DNA of 56,164 nt from a bacterium (GTDB taxonomy: Bacteria > Hydrothermota > Tepidihabitantia > SM23-42 > JAOAFX01), in the NCBI GenBank assembly GCA_036382775.1, contig DASVHD010000048.1:1-56164 (forward strand), read 5' to 3'. Position numbers and translations under genes: made by a program. The first letter of the stretch is position 1, and the number at the start of each line of letters is the position of its first letter. Of this stretch, positions 20,618 through 29,394 are shown piece by piece. The notes below the pieces were generated by a model that saw only the letters and a program-made list of their open reading frames with translations, was not told the origin of the DNA and ran no database searches.

Positions 20618-21268
20618 TTATTTTTTCTTAAAGATCCCGAACAGACCGCCCTTTTTGTCGTCATCTTCCTTGTCTTTCTGAATTACGATCGTGGGCGCGG
20701 CGACCGTTGACTTTTTCTCTTCCGTTGTCTTGGGTACGATCCTGAGCAGCCCGGTTGAGATCAGACCATAAAGGACTTTAGAAGCTTCGAATTCGGAAAT
20801 GTTCACGCGCCTGGCAATATCGCTGATCGTCAATGTACCGTCCACGAACGCCAGGACCTTCCACTCTTCAGGTCTCAAGTTGATCTTCTCCACTCCCGCA
20901 TCCGGAACCTCGACGATCCTGACCACGACGTCGAACGAAGGTATCAATTTTTGCAGTTTGTTCAACTCATCGATCCGCCGGGCGGCTTCCAGTATTACCT
21001 GTTGAATGGGCAGGTCGACCGTGTGTTCAAAACTCTCCTCGCTCTGATTGAACACGAACCTTCCGCGCTTCCAGCTCAGGATCGTGTCGATCGCGGGCTC
21101 CCCCTTGATCGTATTCGTCTTGGCGTGGACGACCATGCCGCCCTTAAAGTAAACGACGCCCACGTCCGCGAACGTCTGGATGCGCAGGCTGCCGTCCTTG
21201 GCTCCCAGTTGGATCAGCTGGAAGACGTCGGTCAGCTCAAAATCTTCTAAATTGCCTTCGAGTGCCAT
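20618..21268 (-). CDS. DUF4388 (PATAN-like) domain protein
   Basis: The protein has 216 residues. The first ~95 match the DUF4388 pattern (MALEGNLEDFELTDVFQLIQL, then GSLRIQ, GVVYFKGGMVVHA, ILSWKRGRFVF), a domain found in gliding/signalling proteins and response regulators of delta-proteobacteria, cyanobacteria and FCB-type bacteria. Residues ~125-185 form a winged-helix-like segment (EEWKVLAFVDGTLTISDIARRVNISEFEASKVLYGLISTG is split here as in family members). The tail is acidic then basic (DDDKKGGLFGIFKKK). The ATG overlaps the accA stop (TAATG), so the two are co-translated. A signalling role is likely from family knowledge; the partner is unknown. Confidence 0.8.
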   Translation of the reverse strand: MALEGNLEDFELTDVFQLIQLGAKDGSLRIQTFADVGVVYFKGGMVVHAKTNTIKGEPAIDTILSWKRGRFVFNQSEESFEHTVDLPIQQVILEAARRIDELNKLQKLIPSFDVVVRIVEVPDAGVEKINLRPEEWKVLAFVDGTLTISDIARRVNISEFEASKVLYGLISTGLLRIVPKTTEEKKSTVAAPTIVIQKDKEDDDKKGGLFGIFKKK

Positions 21269-22209
21269 TAGGTCTTGTAAACTCCCATCTGACGGTATTT
21301 GTCGATCCTTTGCTTGACCAGATCATCCGGCGCCAGTTTTTTCAATTCTTCCAGGTTGCGCGCCAATGCCTTTTTAATGTTGCGCGCGGTGGTCTCGAAA
21401 TCAAAATGGGCACCACCGACCGGTTCCGGAACGATCTCATCGATAACATTGAATCGTTTAAGGTCCTGAGCCGTGGTCTTTAGCACTTCGGCGGCCTCCT
21501 TGTTGCGCGACGAATCGCGCCACAGGATCGAAGCGCACCCTTCAGGCGTAATGACCGAGTAGACCGCGTTCTCCAGCATCAGCACACGGTCGCCAAGAGC
21601 AATGGCCAGAGCACCGCCCGAACCGCCTTCTCCGATGATCGTAACGATCACGGGCACGCGCACCGCGGCGAACTCCAGAAGGTTCTCGGCGATCGCCATT
21701 GCCTGTCCGCGCTCTTCCGCGCCTTTGCCCGGATACGCGCCAGGCGTGTCCACGAATGTAATAACGGGCAGGTTGAATTTACCGGCAAACCTTAAAAGCC
21801 GCAGCGCCTTGCGATACCCCTCGGGGTGCGGGCTGCCAAAATTGCGCCTTATCTTCTCCTTGGTATCCCTGCCCTTCTGCTGGGTGATCAAGATCAGGCT
21901 GTGCGCATCAAGCTTCGCCAAGCCGGCAATAATGGCGGGGTCGTCGCTGAACCTGCGGTCGCCGTGAAGTTCGATAAAATCGTTGAAAATGAGCTTCATC
22001 AGGTCAGCAGCATAGGGCCGTCTTGGATGCCTTGCCAGCTGAACGCGTTGCCAGCGGGTAAGGTTGGAGTAGATCTTTTTGCGCAACCGGTCGGCCTGAG
22101 CCCTGAGCCGCTCGATCTCATCATCGACGCCCGGCAGTTTTTCAAGCTCGGCGATCTTGGTCTCCAGTTCGATTATCGGGCGCTCAAAATCCAGCCACAG
22201 ACCATTCAT
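21268..22209 (-). CDS. accA: Acetyl-CoA carboxylase carboxyltransferase subunit alpha
   Basis: The protein has 313 residues, the usual AccA length. It transfers the carboxyl group from carboxybiotin to acetyl-CoA to make malonyl-CoA, the first step of fatty acid synthesis, with AccD, which is not in this window. Visible landmarks are LDFERPIIELETKIAEL at the start, IGGDRRFSDDPAI-like text around residue 100, and VTFVDTPGAYPGKGAEERGQ, GEGGSGGALAI and MLENAVYSVITPEGCASILW. The start at 22209 is chosen because it matches family N-termini; the frame extends upstream to 22320 only through a dispersed palindromic repeat. Its stop overlaps the DUF4388 start. Confidence 0.95.
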   Translation of the reverse strand: MNGLWLDFERPIIELETKIAELEKLPGVDDEIERLRAQADRLRKKIYSNLTRWQRVQLARHPRRPYAADLMKLIFNDFIELHGDRRFSDDPAIIAGLAKLDAHSLILITQQKGRDTKEKIRRNFGSPHPEGYRKALRLLRFAGKFNLPVITFVDTPGAYPGKGAEERGQAMAIAENLLEFAAVRVPVIVTIIGEGGSGGALAIALGDRVLMLENAVYSVITPEGCASILWRDSSRNKEAAEVLKTTAQDLKRFNVIDEIVPEPVGGAHFDFETTARNIKKALARNLEELKKLAPDDLVKQRIDKYRQMGVYKT

Positions 22210-22229
22210 GACGTTATCTCGCTGTTGCC

Positions 22230-22319
22230 TGTCATTCCCATGAAAATGGGAATCCAGTCTTTTGTTCCTGGACTCCTGTTGGAATTTATCCCGTACTGCG
22301 ATACGGGACAGGAGTGACA
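22230..22319. repeat. REP-like palindromic element upstream of accA
   Basis: A 90-nt element bounded by TGTCATTCC and GGAGTGACA. It contains two hairpins, TTCCCAT-GAAA-ATGGGAA and CCCGTA-CTGCGA-TACGGG. This style of dispersed palindrome is common between genes in many bacteria. Confidence 0.75.
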
Positions 22320-22325
22320 AAATTC

Positions 22326-22372
22326 ATTCGCCGTCATTCGTCTTACTCGTTCACTCATTCGTAGCATTCATT
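22326..22372. repeat. ATTCG/CGAAT short-period repeat, copy 1
   Basis: ATTCG-like pentamers at about 9-nt spacing lie between accA and the PorV-like gene. The same pattern occurs at 25411-25446 and 41101-41242. Confidence 0.6.
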
Positions 22373-22376
22373 CCCT

Positions 22377-23210
22377 TTAAAAGGATAATCCGACGCCCAC
22401 CGTGTTAACCAATCCAAGGTTGTATGGGTACAAAGCAGCGCCGTATTCGACCGTGAACGTGCCCGCCGTGACGACGACACCGAAACCGGGATAAAAACGC
22501 TGTCGGTAATTGATCCCGACCCGGCATTCCATGACCGGCACCACCGGGATACGCCAGGCATGACCGAATTCGAACGACCCGCTGTTGATCAGGTAATGCA
22601 CGTCAAAACAGGCTACCGCCTTCTTGACATTCACGGAACCGCCCGCGCTCAGTTTCGCGGGCAGGTTCACATCTTCGTTGTTGATCGTCAATTTATATCC
22701 GATATTGGTCGCACCAAAACCAAAATTGAACCCCGTTCCCTCGTACGCCAACGCGCCGTCAAATGCCAGGGTCTGATCTCCATAGACGTAGATATTTTCC
22801 GCGATATACCTGACCGTCAAACCGACCCTGCCCTTTGAAGAAACCCTGGTGCTGCCGCTGATGCCGAGCGAAAAATCATTCGCCGAATAGTATGCCATTG
22901 AATCATCGGAAGGATAATAAGGATGCTGTTCGATATCCCCGTAATCGAAATTTGTGATCGAAAGGCCAAAATCGCGGTCATTGAACCGCCGGCACAAAGC
23001 GAGCGATATGCTTTTCATCCCCACGTAAAGATGATTGTAGTAGCAGGTTAAACGGAAATCATCGCCCGCGACGAGGTGCGCGGGGTTGTAAAAAACGGCC
23101 TCACCGCCGCTTGATGCGGAAAATGCGGTGATGACGCCGGCCGGCGACGCTGGCATAAGCAACGACGATACGCCGGCATTGGCAATAAGCAGGCACAACA
23201 GAATACTCAT
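22377..23210 (-). CDS. PorV/PorQ-like outer membrane beta-barrel protein
   Basis: The protein has 277 residues and a signal peptide (about 1-14). The mature start ASPAGVITAFSASSGGEAVFYNPAHL matches the opening of PorV/PorQ and FadL-like barrels, in which the Gly/Ala-rich stretch and FYNPA motif are typical. Alternating hydrophobic strands continue to the final Phe (VGVGLSF), as expected for insertion by the BAM machinery. PorV proteins bring cargo with C-terminal sorting domains to the type IX secretion system, and several such cargos are in this window; assignment to that role is inference. The gene follows the 23218 gene by 7 nt. Confidence 0.7.
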   Translation of the reverse strand: MSILLCLLIANAGVSSLLMPASPAGVITAFSASSGGEAVFYNPAHLVAGDDFRLTCYYNHLYVGMKSISLALCRRFNDRDFGLSITNFDYGDIEQHPYYPSDDSMAYYSANDFSLGISGSTRVSSKGRVGLTVRYIAENIYVYGDQTLAFDGALAYEGTGFNFGFGATNIGYKLTINNEDVNLPAKLSAGGSVNVKKAVACFDVHYLINSGSFEFGHAWRIPVVPVMECRVGINYRQRFYPGFGVVVTAGTFTVEYGAALYPYNLGLVNTVGVGLSF

Positions 23211-23217
23211 GGTTCAA

Positions 23218-24342
23218 TTACTCCTCGATTATCTCGACATTAGCCCGGGGCAGGACCACCCGCTTTTTATCGGGGAGTTCGACTTCCAGGACCCTTACCT
23301 TTGCTTCAGTTTCGATAATTTCCAGGGCAACCGGAAGGTTAACGACTTTTCCAATGGCGCCAAAATACGGTTCCCGGATTATCCGCACTGACATGCCGAT
23401 CTCCATACCGCTGCCCATTGAGATATGCGATGTCTTTCGGTCCGCCCGCTCTTCGAGGGGCACGATCACTTCCGGTCGCATCACGCCGGCGCGGATCTGC
23501 GTCGCGCCGTTGATCGACGCCTTGTTGCCGCAAAGCGACTTAAGGAGGTTGAACGTGCGGTCGGCCATGTTCAATTTTCCGAAACCCTCGGTCGCGATCA
23601 GTGTAAGCCCGACCTTTTCAGAACCCGTGATCGCCACGCCGATATCGTAACCCATGAATTTTTTCAGATCGTTGTCTTCGATACCGCCCACGATCACGCC
23701 CTTGATGCCGACCGTGCGCGCCTTGACCATTGCGTCATAAGTGATCATCGAACCGCCGATGACGATCTTACCCCGAAAGATCTCGCTCAGGTCGTTTTCC
23801 GTCAGCACTTTATCCGGTTTATCCGTCGCCATTGCGAGCTCGCCGATCGTCTCGCCGCCAATACCGAAGATCCCCTGAACAAAACTCCCCTTTGTCCGTA
23901 CGGTTACGCCCTCATTTTTGTAGGTTTCCGAAACCTCGCCGTCGATATACGCGATGACCTCGACCGGGATCGGCGGCTCCCTCAGTATAACCTGACCGGT
24001 GATCTTGGACGCGCTCTCTACTTTTCCAGTTATCGGACTTCTAACGGAAGATTTGAACAGACCAAAAAGCCCTTTATTCTGGGCGATAATTTCATCTTTT
24101 TTTATGTCTTCCCCGACTTTTTTGAGCATGACATCATCGATCTCGTCAGGCAGGCTTCCCAATAAGCCGGCGACATTGAGCGTCTGGACATTGCCGGGCA
24201 GGGAAGTATGCGCCACGATCTTTTCAGCGTTAACTTTCTCCCCCGGTTTAACAAGAATATCTCCTGGTAACGGCAGACGTCTTTGTTTTTCAAGTACCGT
24301 ATATGCCAGGACTTTTAATCCCGGTGTATATGCATGGGCCAA
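23218..24342 (-). CDS. Conserved protein with lipoyl-like N-terminus and KOW-like C-terminus, function unknown
   Basis: The protein has 374 residues from a TTG start at 24342, chosen because AAGGAGG ends 5 nt before it; the frame is open upstream to 24429 without a good site. Residues ~10-130 contain PGDILVKPGEKVNAEKIVA and SPITGKVESAS, reminiscent of a barrel-sandwich (biotinyl/lipoyl) fold. Residues ~180-290 are a globular Gly-rich region (IGGSMITYDAMVKA, GVIVGGIEDNDLKKFMG). The end (IIREPYFGAIGKVVNLP, then RVLEVELPDKKRVVLPRANVEIIE) looks like a KOW/NusG-type barrel. No signal peptide. It is co-transcribed with the PorV-like gene, so a role in envelope assembly is possible but unproven. Confidence 0.65.
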   Translation of the reverse strand: MAHAYTPGLKVLAYTVLEKQRRLPLPGDILVKPGEKVNAEKIVAHTSLPGNVQTLNVAGLLGSLPDEIDDVMLKKVGEDIKKDEIIAQNKGLFGLFKSSVRSPITGKVESASKITGQVILREPPIPVEVIAYIDGEVSETYKNEGVTVRTKGSFVQGIFGIGGETIGELAMATDKPDKVLTENDLSEIFRGKIVIGGSMITYDAMVKARTVGIKGVIVGGIEDNDLKKFMGYDIGVAITGSEKVGLTLIATEGFGKLNMADRTFNLLKSLCGNKASINGATQIRAGVMRPEVIVPLEERADRKTSHISMGSGMEIGMSVRIIREPYFGAIGKVVNLPVALEIIETEAKVRVLEVELPDKKRVVLPRANVEIIEE

Positions 24343-24496
24343 TGAAACCTCCTTCTCGTCATCGCCATAGCTGCCTTGTGGACGTCGACGCTTATTTTCA
24401 TCAATACCCTTCGGCTCACCCGCTGCCAAATCATTGAAAAATCATGAATATGGACGGCTTGGTGAGAATTTGCAGCATAAATTCAAGTCTATCATT

Positions 24497-24524
24497 ATTA
24501 TATCTAAATTTGAACGCCGGTCAA
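24497..24524 (-). promoter_or_regulatory. Promoter of the 23218-24342 operon
   Basis: Minus strand: TTGACC (24519-24524), 16-nt spacer, TATAAT (24497-24502). The transcription start falls near 24490, giving a leader of about 150 nt before the TTG start. Confidence 0.7.
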
Positions 24525-24555
24525 GACCTGTTCTGCTGATACTGATGCGGTCGGT

Positions 24556-25404
24556 TCATGGTTTCGCGCGCCTATTAACAAATTTTCCTGCCGCTGCCAT
24601 GTTCATGAGGTCATCGCTGAGAGTCATGCGCGGAGTTTCCATGATGAACGGTTTGCCGTTCAGGCCCGGGTGGTTCGCGATATAGCCCATGCCTTTTCCG
24701 ATCTCACCCTTGCCGATATGCCAATGCCGGTCATGGCGGGACCCAAGCGCGGTCCGGGAATCGTTAAAATGGACAAGTTCGAGCATTTCAAAACCGATCA
24801 CGCGGTCGAATTCCTTCAATGTGCGATCCACGGCGTTCTTCGAGCGCAGGTCATATCCGGCTTGGAAGGCATGCGCCGTGTCCAGCGTTATGCCGATGCG
24901 CGAACGGTCCTTGATGCCACCGGTGATCTCGGCAAGGTGTTCAAACCGATGCCCGATCTCATTTCCCCTTCCGGCAGTGTTCTCGATCAGTACCGCTACT
25001 TTGTTCCTGACCGTTTCAAGAACCCGGTTTATGCCTGAAATCATCTGCCTGATCCCTGCTTTAAGGTCGACCGACGATCCGGCATGCATGATAACATATC
25101 CGGCTCCAATGATCTCAGCCCGGCGCAGTTCTTCCTGCAGCGAGTCAGCGGCGCGGTCATGAAATTTCGATTCTGGGATCGCCAGATTCGGCAGGTACGG
25201 CATATGAACGAACACCGGCGCTATCGATGCCTGCGCCAGGTCCTTTACAAACACCGCGCAATCTTCGCGGTTCAGGGCATTATATTTCCAACCCCGGGGG
25301 TTGCGTGAAAAGATCTGGACCGTTTGGCACTGGCGCTCCAGTGCGCGTGCCGTGACGCGGGCAAACCCCTGGGCGATCGAAATATGAAAACCAAAACGGA
25401 TCAC
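24556..25404 (-). CDS. nfo: Endonuclease IV (apurinic/apyrimidinic endonuclease)
   Basis: The protein has 282 residues with a GTG start, the normal length for Nfo. It cleaves the backbone 5' to abasic sites in base excision repair. It is a TIM-barrel enzyme with three zinc ions; visible ligand motifs include MHAGSS, LIENTAGRGNE, ITLDTAHAFQAGYD, LVHFNDSRTALGSRHDRHWHIGKG and IMETPR. All are in family order. It lies between topA and the 23218 operon on the same strand, but a separate promoter follows it. Confidence 0.93.
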   Translation of the reverse strand: MIRFGFHISIAQGFARVTARALERQCQTVQIFSRNPRGWKYNALNREDCAVFVKDLAQASIAPVFVHMPYLPNLAIPESKFHDRAADSLQEELRRAEIIGAGYVIMHAGSSVDLKAGIRQMISGINRVLETVRNKVAVLIENTAGRGNEIGHRFEHLAEITGGIKDRSRIGITLDTAHAFQAGYDLRSKNAVDRTLKEFDRVIGFEMLELVHFNDSRTALGSRHDRHWHIGKGEIGKGMGYIANHPGLNGKPFIMETPRMTLSDDLMNMAAAGKFVNRRAKP

Positions 25405-25410
25405 TTTTAT

Positions 25411-25446
25411 CGAATTACACGAATGATACCGAATGGGACGAATTCA
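25411..25446. repeat. CGAAT-N4 short-period repeat, copy 2
   Basis: Four CGAAT pentamers spaced by 4-5 nt occupy the gap between nfo and topA. They match the pattern at 22326-22372 and 41101-41242. Confidence 0.65.
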
Positions 25447-25456
25447 CCACAATGGG

Positions 25457-27634
25457 TCAGGAAGCGTTCGGCGGTTTTTCGCTTGTCTTCTTCACACTGC
25501 AGACCGGACAGACCCGCTTATTTTTTTTCTGGATAAGACCCTTGCCGCAGACCGTGCACTTCTCGTCAACCGGTGGATAGAACGAAGAAAAACCACAGGC
25601 CTTGCAGCGGTACAGCTTGCCCCGCTTGCCGGTTATCACGGAAACATCGCCGCTGCAGATTGGACAGGGGGTGCCGTGGGTCTTATTCTCAGTGTATCGG
25701 CAGTCCGGGTACCCGGAACATGCCAGGAACTCGCCAAACCGGCCGTGCCTGACGATCAGGTCCCGGCCGCATTTCGGGCATTTCCGATCGGTTTTCTCCA
25801 CCGCCAGGTTCTCGGAATATTTGCACTCCGGAAACCCGGAGCAGGCGAGGAATTTTCCGTATTTACCCCAGCGCACAACCAGCGGTTTCTGGCATTTTGG
25901 GCACTGCTTATCAACGACCGGAGTCATGCTGTCCTTGACCTTCTCGGATTCTTTTTTTGCGGTTTCAAGCGACACGACGAACGGGTCGTAAAATTCCCGC
26001 ACCACGTCCTGCCAGATTTTCTTTCCATTCTCCACCTGGTCAAGTTCCTCTTCCATCCGGGCTGTGAACGAAACGTCGAAAATATTCGAGAGTTTGGGTA
26101 TTATGATCTTATAGACCTCAAATCCCAGCTCGCTGGGAACGATCTTGCCGGCCTCCCTGGTCACGTAGCGGCGGTAGAACAAGGTCTGCAGGATGTGCGC
26201 ATAGGTGGACGGGCGGCCGATCCCGTTGTCCTCAAGTTTTTTAATTAAACTCGCGTCGGTGAACCGCGGCAGCGGTTCGGTCTGCTTTTCTTCGTAGGTC
26301 ACTTCGCAGAGACGCACTGAATCACCGACCTTGAGCTCGGGCACGAACCCGCGATCGATCGGGTCTCCGGATAGGAGCTGGTAGCCCAGGAACACCGGCT
26401 TCATCTCTTCCGACTTGAAACCAATACCCATGTGCTCCAGGATCGCCTCCTTCATGGCATACCGCGCGGCGGCCATCTGCGAGCAGACATAGCGGTTGTA
26501 GATAAGCTTGTACACGTCGTACTGATCCGGGGTCAGGTGTTCCTTGATCGTGTCCGGTTCGAGATTCATTTTGGTCGGCCGGATGGCTTCATGACCAGCC
26601 TGCGTATTTTTCCGGTCCTTGTAGGTTCTTATCTCCTTGCACAGGTACTCATTTCCGTATTTGCCGCCGATGTATTCCCGTAATTCTTCCAGTGCCTGGG
26701 CATTGACGCGCACCGAATCGGTCCGCATGTAGGTTATGAGACCGATCATTCCTTGCGGCAGTTTCACGCCTTCGTACAGACCCTGGGCGATGCTCATGGT
26801 CTTCGCCGGCGGGAGATTGCACTCTCGCGAAGCTTCCTGCTGCAGGCTCGAAGTGATGAACGGCGGCGGCGGAACCCGTTCCGGATTCGTTTTTCGGAAG
26901 GTAACGACCGGGAACCGTGTATCCTGTTTTAGAAAACTCTCAAACCTTGCCAGCTCGTCCTTGTTGGCGATCTTGCGGACCGCGCCGTCAATACGCCACA
27001 GCGTCCCTTTGAATTTTTCGTTCTTATCGGTCTCGAACTCGGCGACCGCATTCCAGTAGGGCGTCGGCACGAATGCCCGGATCTCGTTTTCCCGTTCGCA
27101 GATAAGGCGCAGTGCGACGCTCTGCACGCGGCCGGCGGAAAGCCCCCGCTTGAGCACTTTCCACAGGATCGGACTCGTGTAGTAACCGACGATCCGGTCA
27201 AGCACGCGCCGCGCTTTGTGGGCTTCAACCAGGTTCTTGTTGATCGAAGTCGTCGAACGCAGGGCTTTTTTGACGTAATCCGGCGTTATCTCATAGAATA
27301 AAACCCGCTTAATATTGGCGGCCTGTGAATTCAGTTCCTCGGCGAGGTGCTGAGCGATCGCCTCGCCTTCGCGGTCGGGATCGGACGCGATAAAGATCTC
27401 GGTGGATTTTTTGCACGCCTTCTTGATCTCCTGGATGATCTTGGACTTTCCTTTGATCTTGATATAACGCGGCTCGAAGTTGTTATCGACATCGACGCCG
27501 AGCGTCGACTTCGGCAGGTCCTTTACATGACCTTTGGATGAAACAACCGTAAACGCGCGTCCCACGTAGGTTTTAATGGTCTTCGCTTTTGTCGGTGATT
27601 CGACAATGATCACCTTCTTTCCTGTTTCCGCCAC
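25457..27634 (-). CDS. topA: DNA topoisomerase I
   Basis: The protein has 725 residues with a GTG start. It relaxes negative supercoils by a type IA strand-passage mechanism. The TOPRIM domain opens with KKVIIVESPTKAKTIKTYVG and holds the acidic cluster in IASDPDREGEAIAQHLAEEL. The active-site Tyr lies in QGMIGLITYMRTDSVR. Three C-terminal zinc ribbons are visible: CPKCQKPLVVRWGKYGKFLACSGFPEC, CPKCGRDLIVRHGRFGEFLACSGYPDC and CPICSGDVSVITGKRGKLYRC (each given here as family-typical CxxC...C patterns), plus a final CTVCG...CPVC. The promoter (27640-27667) puts the transcription start at the GTG, so translation is probably leaderless. Confidence 0.97.
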   Translation of the reverse strand: MAETGKKVIIVESPTKAKTIKTYVGRAFTVVSSKGHVKDLPKSTLGVDVDNNFEPRYIKIKGKSKIIQEIKKACKKSTEIFIASDPDREGEAIAQHLAEELNSQAANIKRVLFYEITPDYVKKALRSTTSINKNLVEAHKARRVLDRIVGYYTSPILWKVLKRGLSAGRVQSVALRLICERENEIRAFVPTPYWNAVAEFETDKNEKFKGTLWRIDGAVRKIANKDELARFESFLKQDTRFPVVTFRKTNPERVPPPPFITSSLQQEASRECNLPPAKTMSIAQGLYEGVKLPQGMIGLITYMRTDSVRVNAQALEELREYIGGKYGNEYLCKEIRTYKDRKNTQAGHEAIRPTKMNLEPDTIKEHLTPDQYDVYKLIYNRYVCSQMAAARYAMKEAILEHMGIGFKSEEMKPVFLGYQLLSGDPIDRGFVPELKVGDSVRLCEVTYEEKQTEPLPRFTDASLIKKLEDNGIGRPSTYAHILQTLFYRRYVTREAGKIVPSELGFEVYKIIIPKLSNIFDVSFTARMEEELDQVENGKKIWQDVVREFYDPFVVSLETAKKESEKVKDSMTPVVDKQCPKCQKPLVVRWGKYGKFLACSGFPECKYSENLAVEKTDRKCPKCGRDLIVRHGRFGEFLACSGYPDCRYTENKTHGTPCPICSGDVSVITGKRGKLYRCKACGFSSFYPPVDEKCTVCGKGLIQKKNKRVCPVCSVKKTSEKPPNAS

Positions 27635-27639
27635 AGCGC

Positions 27640-27667
27640 ATTATAACCAGAAAGTTTCTTTCGTCAA
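27640..27667 (-). promoter_or_regulatory. topA promoter, leaderless
   Basis: Minus strand: TTGACG (27662-27667), 16-nt spacer, TATAAT (27640-27645). The GTG start codon begins 5 nt after the -10 box. It is divergent from the selD promoter 44 nt away. Confidence 0.8.
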
Positions 27668-27711
27668 GAGCCATGCGGGCAGACGCTCCGCAAAAGGTTT
27701 GTTTCGATTGC

Positions 27712-27739
27712 TTGACTTAACGCGGTATTTTGTTATACT
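27712..27739 (+). promoter_or_regulatory. selD operon promoter
   Basis: TTGACT (27712-27717), 16-nt spacer, TATACT (27734-27739). Transcription would start near 27746, leaving about 33 nt of leader with an AGGAG site. Confidence 0.8.
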
Positions 27740-27778
27740 CTACTCAGAAAGGTTATCAGTAAAACAGGAGACAATCGC

Positions 27779-28804
27779 ATGCCTAAAGGAATATTATCTT
27801 TTATCAAATGCGCCGGCTGAGCGTCCAAAATGTCGGCTGCGCAGTTGGCGCAGGCTCTATCCGCGCTTCCCAAGATCGAAGATCCTGATCTTCTGGTCGG
27901 GTTGAACACGGCCGATGACGCGGGCGTTTACCGGATCAGCGATGAACTGGCCCTTGTGTACACGATCGACATCCTGGCGCCGGTCGTGGAAGATCCGTTC
28001 ATTTTCGGTCAAATCGCGGCGGCCAATTGCATCTCAGATGTTTACGCGATGGGCGGTGATCCGAAGATCGCTCTCAACATCATCGGGTTTCCCATGAATG
28101 GCGATCCCAAGGACCTCGGCGAAATACTGCGGGGCGGGCAGCACAAGGCGCAGGAAGCCGGGGTCACGATCGTGGGCGGTCACACGTTCAACAACGCGGA
28201 TATCAAATATGGAATGTCTGTGGTCGGCTATATCGATCCCAGCCGGATAATTACCAACGCTGCGGCTAAACCCGGCGATGTCATTCTCCTCACCAAACCG
28301 GTCGGCGTGGGCACTATTCTCCATGCTTACATCCTTGACAAATTGCCCCTTGAAGAAATGGCGCCCGTGGTCGCGGCCATGACCACACTGAACCGCGAAG
28401 CATCGCTCGCGGCGCGTCGCGCCGAAGCCGATGCCGGTACGGATATCACTGGCTATGGCCTGGCCGGACACCTGGTCGAAATGGCGCAGGCCAGTAATAC
28501 GGGGATCGAGCTTTATCTTTCGAAGATACCCGTTCATGAACGGGTGTTGGAGATCTATAAAAGCGGCATCTCGGAACCGGGCATAATGATGAATATGAAC
28601 GCGTTCGGCAGTAATGTGCAGAATGCCAGCGGTAACGATGAACTATTCTCCATTATCTTCGGGGCGGAGACATCAGGTGGCATGGCTATTGTCCTGCCGG
28701 AACAAAAGGTCAGCACCTTTCTGGATAGCTGCAAAGACAAAAATGTGGCGATCATCGGCCGCGTGACATCGGAAAAAGCCGGCCATTTGATCGTGAAACC
28801 ATGA
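27779..28804 (+). CDS. selD: Selenophosphate synthetase, itself a selenoprotein (Sec14)
   Basis: SelD makes selenophosphate from selenide and ATP, the Se donor for Sec-tRNA synthesis. The protein has 341 residues from the ATG at 27779 (AGGAG 8 nt upstream). The in-frame UGA at 27818-27820 is codon 14 in KCAG-Sec-ASK; Sec14 and Lys17 keep the spacing of the catalytic Cys/Lys pair of E. coli SelD. Later motifs are typical: PFIFGQIAAANCISDVYAMGG, GGHTFNNADIKYGMSVVG, LLTKPVGVGT, DITGYGLAGHLVEM and FGAETSGGMAI. Many SelD proteins have Sec here, so the annotation is well founded. Without UGA readthrough the active-site residues would be lost. The DUF4242-like selenoprotein follows after 10 nt. Confidence 0.97.
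27837..27853 (+). promoter_or_regulatory. Candidate SECIS hairpin of selD
   Basis: CTGCGC-AGTTG-GCGCAG is a perfect 6-bp stem with a G as second loop base, 16 nt after the UGA. Confidence 0.75.
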
Positions 28805-28814
28805 GGAGGTCAGT

Positions 28815-29063
28815 ATGCCCAAATACTTGATAACCCTCGCACCCTTGCCTAAAGATATGGTAAATAACACGTGAAAAACGGTCTGTGCTGCTTCTGTAGG
28901 AAGCGGTATGACCTTGGAAAGGGCTTATGTTGATGAAGAACACGGCCAGGCGATCTGCTGTTGGAGCGCTCCTGACCGCGCCAGCATTGAAGGCTTGTTT
29001 GCCAAAGCAAAAGTTACGACGGAATCGATCAGGAAAGTCGAGGAGCACCTACCCTCGCGCTGA
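28815..29063 (+). CDS. Small DUF4242-like selenoprotein (Sec20)
   Basis: An 82-residue protein, with AGGAGGT before the ATG at 28815. The UGA at 28872-28874 is codon 20 (VNNT-Sec-KTVCAAS). Without readthrough only a 19-residue peptide would result. With it the whole frame makes sense: MPKYLITLAPLPKDM, then ERAYVDEEHGQAICCWSAPDRASIEGLFAKA resembles DUF4242 (SCO4226-type ferredoxin-like, reported nickel-binding) proteins, in which VxSYVTDDKxYCxYxAP is the family-like core. Sec20 sits in the loop/helix before a Cys (VCAAS). It is 10 nt from selD, in one operon closed by a terminator. The stop is UGA followed directly by in-frame UAA. A redox or metal role is inferred. Confidence 0.85.
28888..28906 (+). 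promoter_or_regulatory. Candidate SECIS hairpin of the DUF4242-like gene
   Basis: CTGCTTC-TGTAG-GAAGCGG forms 7 pairs including one G-U, 13 nt after the UGA, with G as second loop base. Confidence 0.7.
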
Positions 29064-29085
29064 TAAACAGACAGCTCACCTTTAT

Positions 29086-29117
29086 CAAGAGCCGGGAATA
29101 TTTTATCCCGGTTCTTG
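29086..29117 (+). terminator. Terminator of the selD operon
   Basis: CAAGAGCCGGGA and TCCCGGTTCTTG pair over 12 bp (one G-U) around an 8-nt loop, followed by an AT-rich tract (TATTTAAAT). Confidence 0.75.
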
Positions 29118-29359
29118 TATTTAAATATGGTTAGTGGCATTGGGGTCTACCCGGGGTTGGGGAACAAGCATATCCGATATACCCCGGGTAGTACATTTTA
29201 GAGAGCGATGAAATGTAATTATTCAATTTTCGGTAGAGTTGTAGCCGCGGGCTTCAGCCTGCGTAAAGATCTATTGAAATTTAAAGTGACTTCGCAACCT
29301 AAAGGTTGCGGCTACATTTGTTCAACTAAGTTTTGAACAATTGCGATGAAATCTCGCTC
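29118..29359. other. Intergenic spacer with inverted repeats
   Basis: No gene is seen. A 10-bp inverted repeat CTACCCGGGG/CCCCGGGTAG lies at 29147-29156 and 29182-29191. A REP-like element at 29241-29315 is listed separately. Confidence 0.6.
29241..29315. repeat. REP/BIME-like element with GTAGCCGC...GCGGCTAC ends
   Basis: The outer ends are inverted repeats of 8 nt. Inside are two smaller palindromes, CGCGGGCTTCAGCCTGCG and CGCAACCTAAAGGTTGCG. This resembles dispersed palindromic units found in many environmental bacterial genomes. Confidence 0.65.
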
Positions 29360-29387
29360 TTGACATTGCCCGCAAAATAAATATAAT
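29360..29387 (+). promoter_or_regulatory. Consensus promoter before the candidate selenopeptide
   Basis: TTGACA (29360-29365), 16-nt spacer, TATAAT (29382-29387). The ATG at 29395 begins 7 nt after the -10 box, so a leaderless message is predicted. Confidence 0.7.
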
Positions 29388-29394
29388 TTTACTA

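Noticed and set aside
22209-22320. Longer AccA start at 22320
   Set aside because: The extra 37 residues are translated palindromic repeat; family N-termini begin at the downstream ATG.
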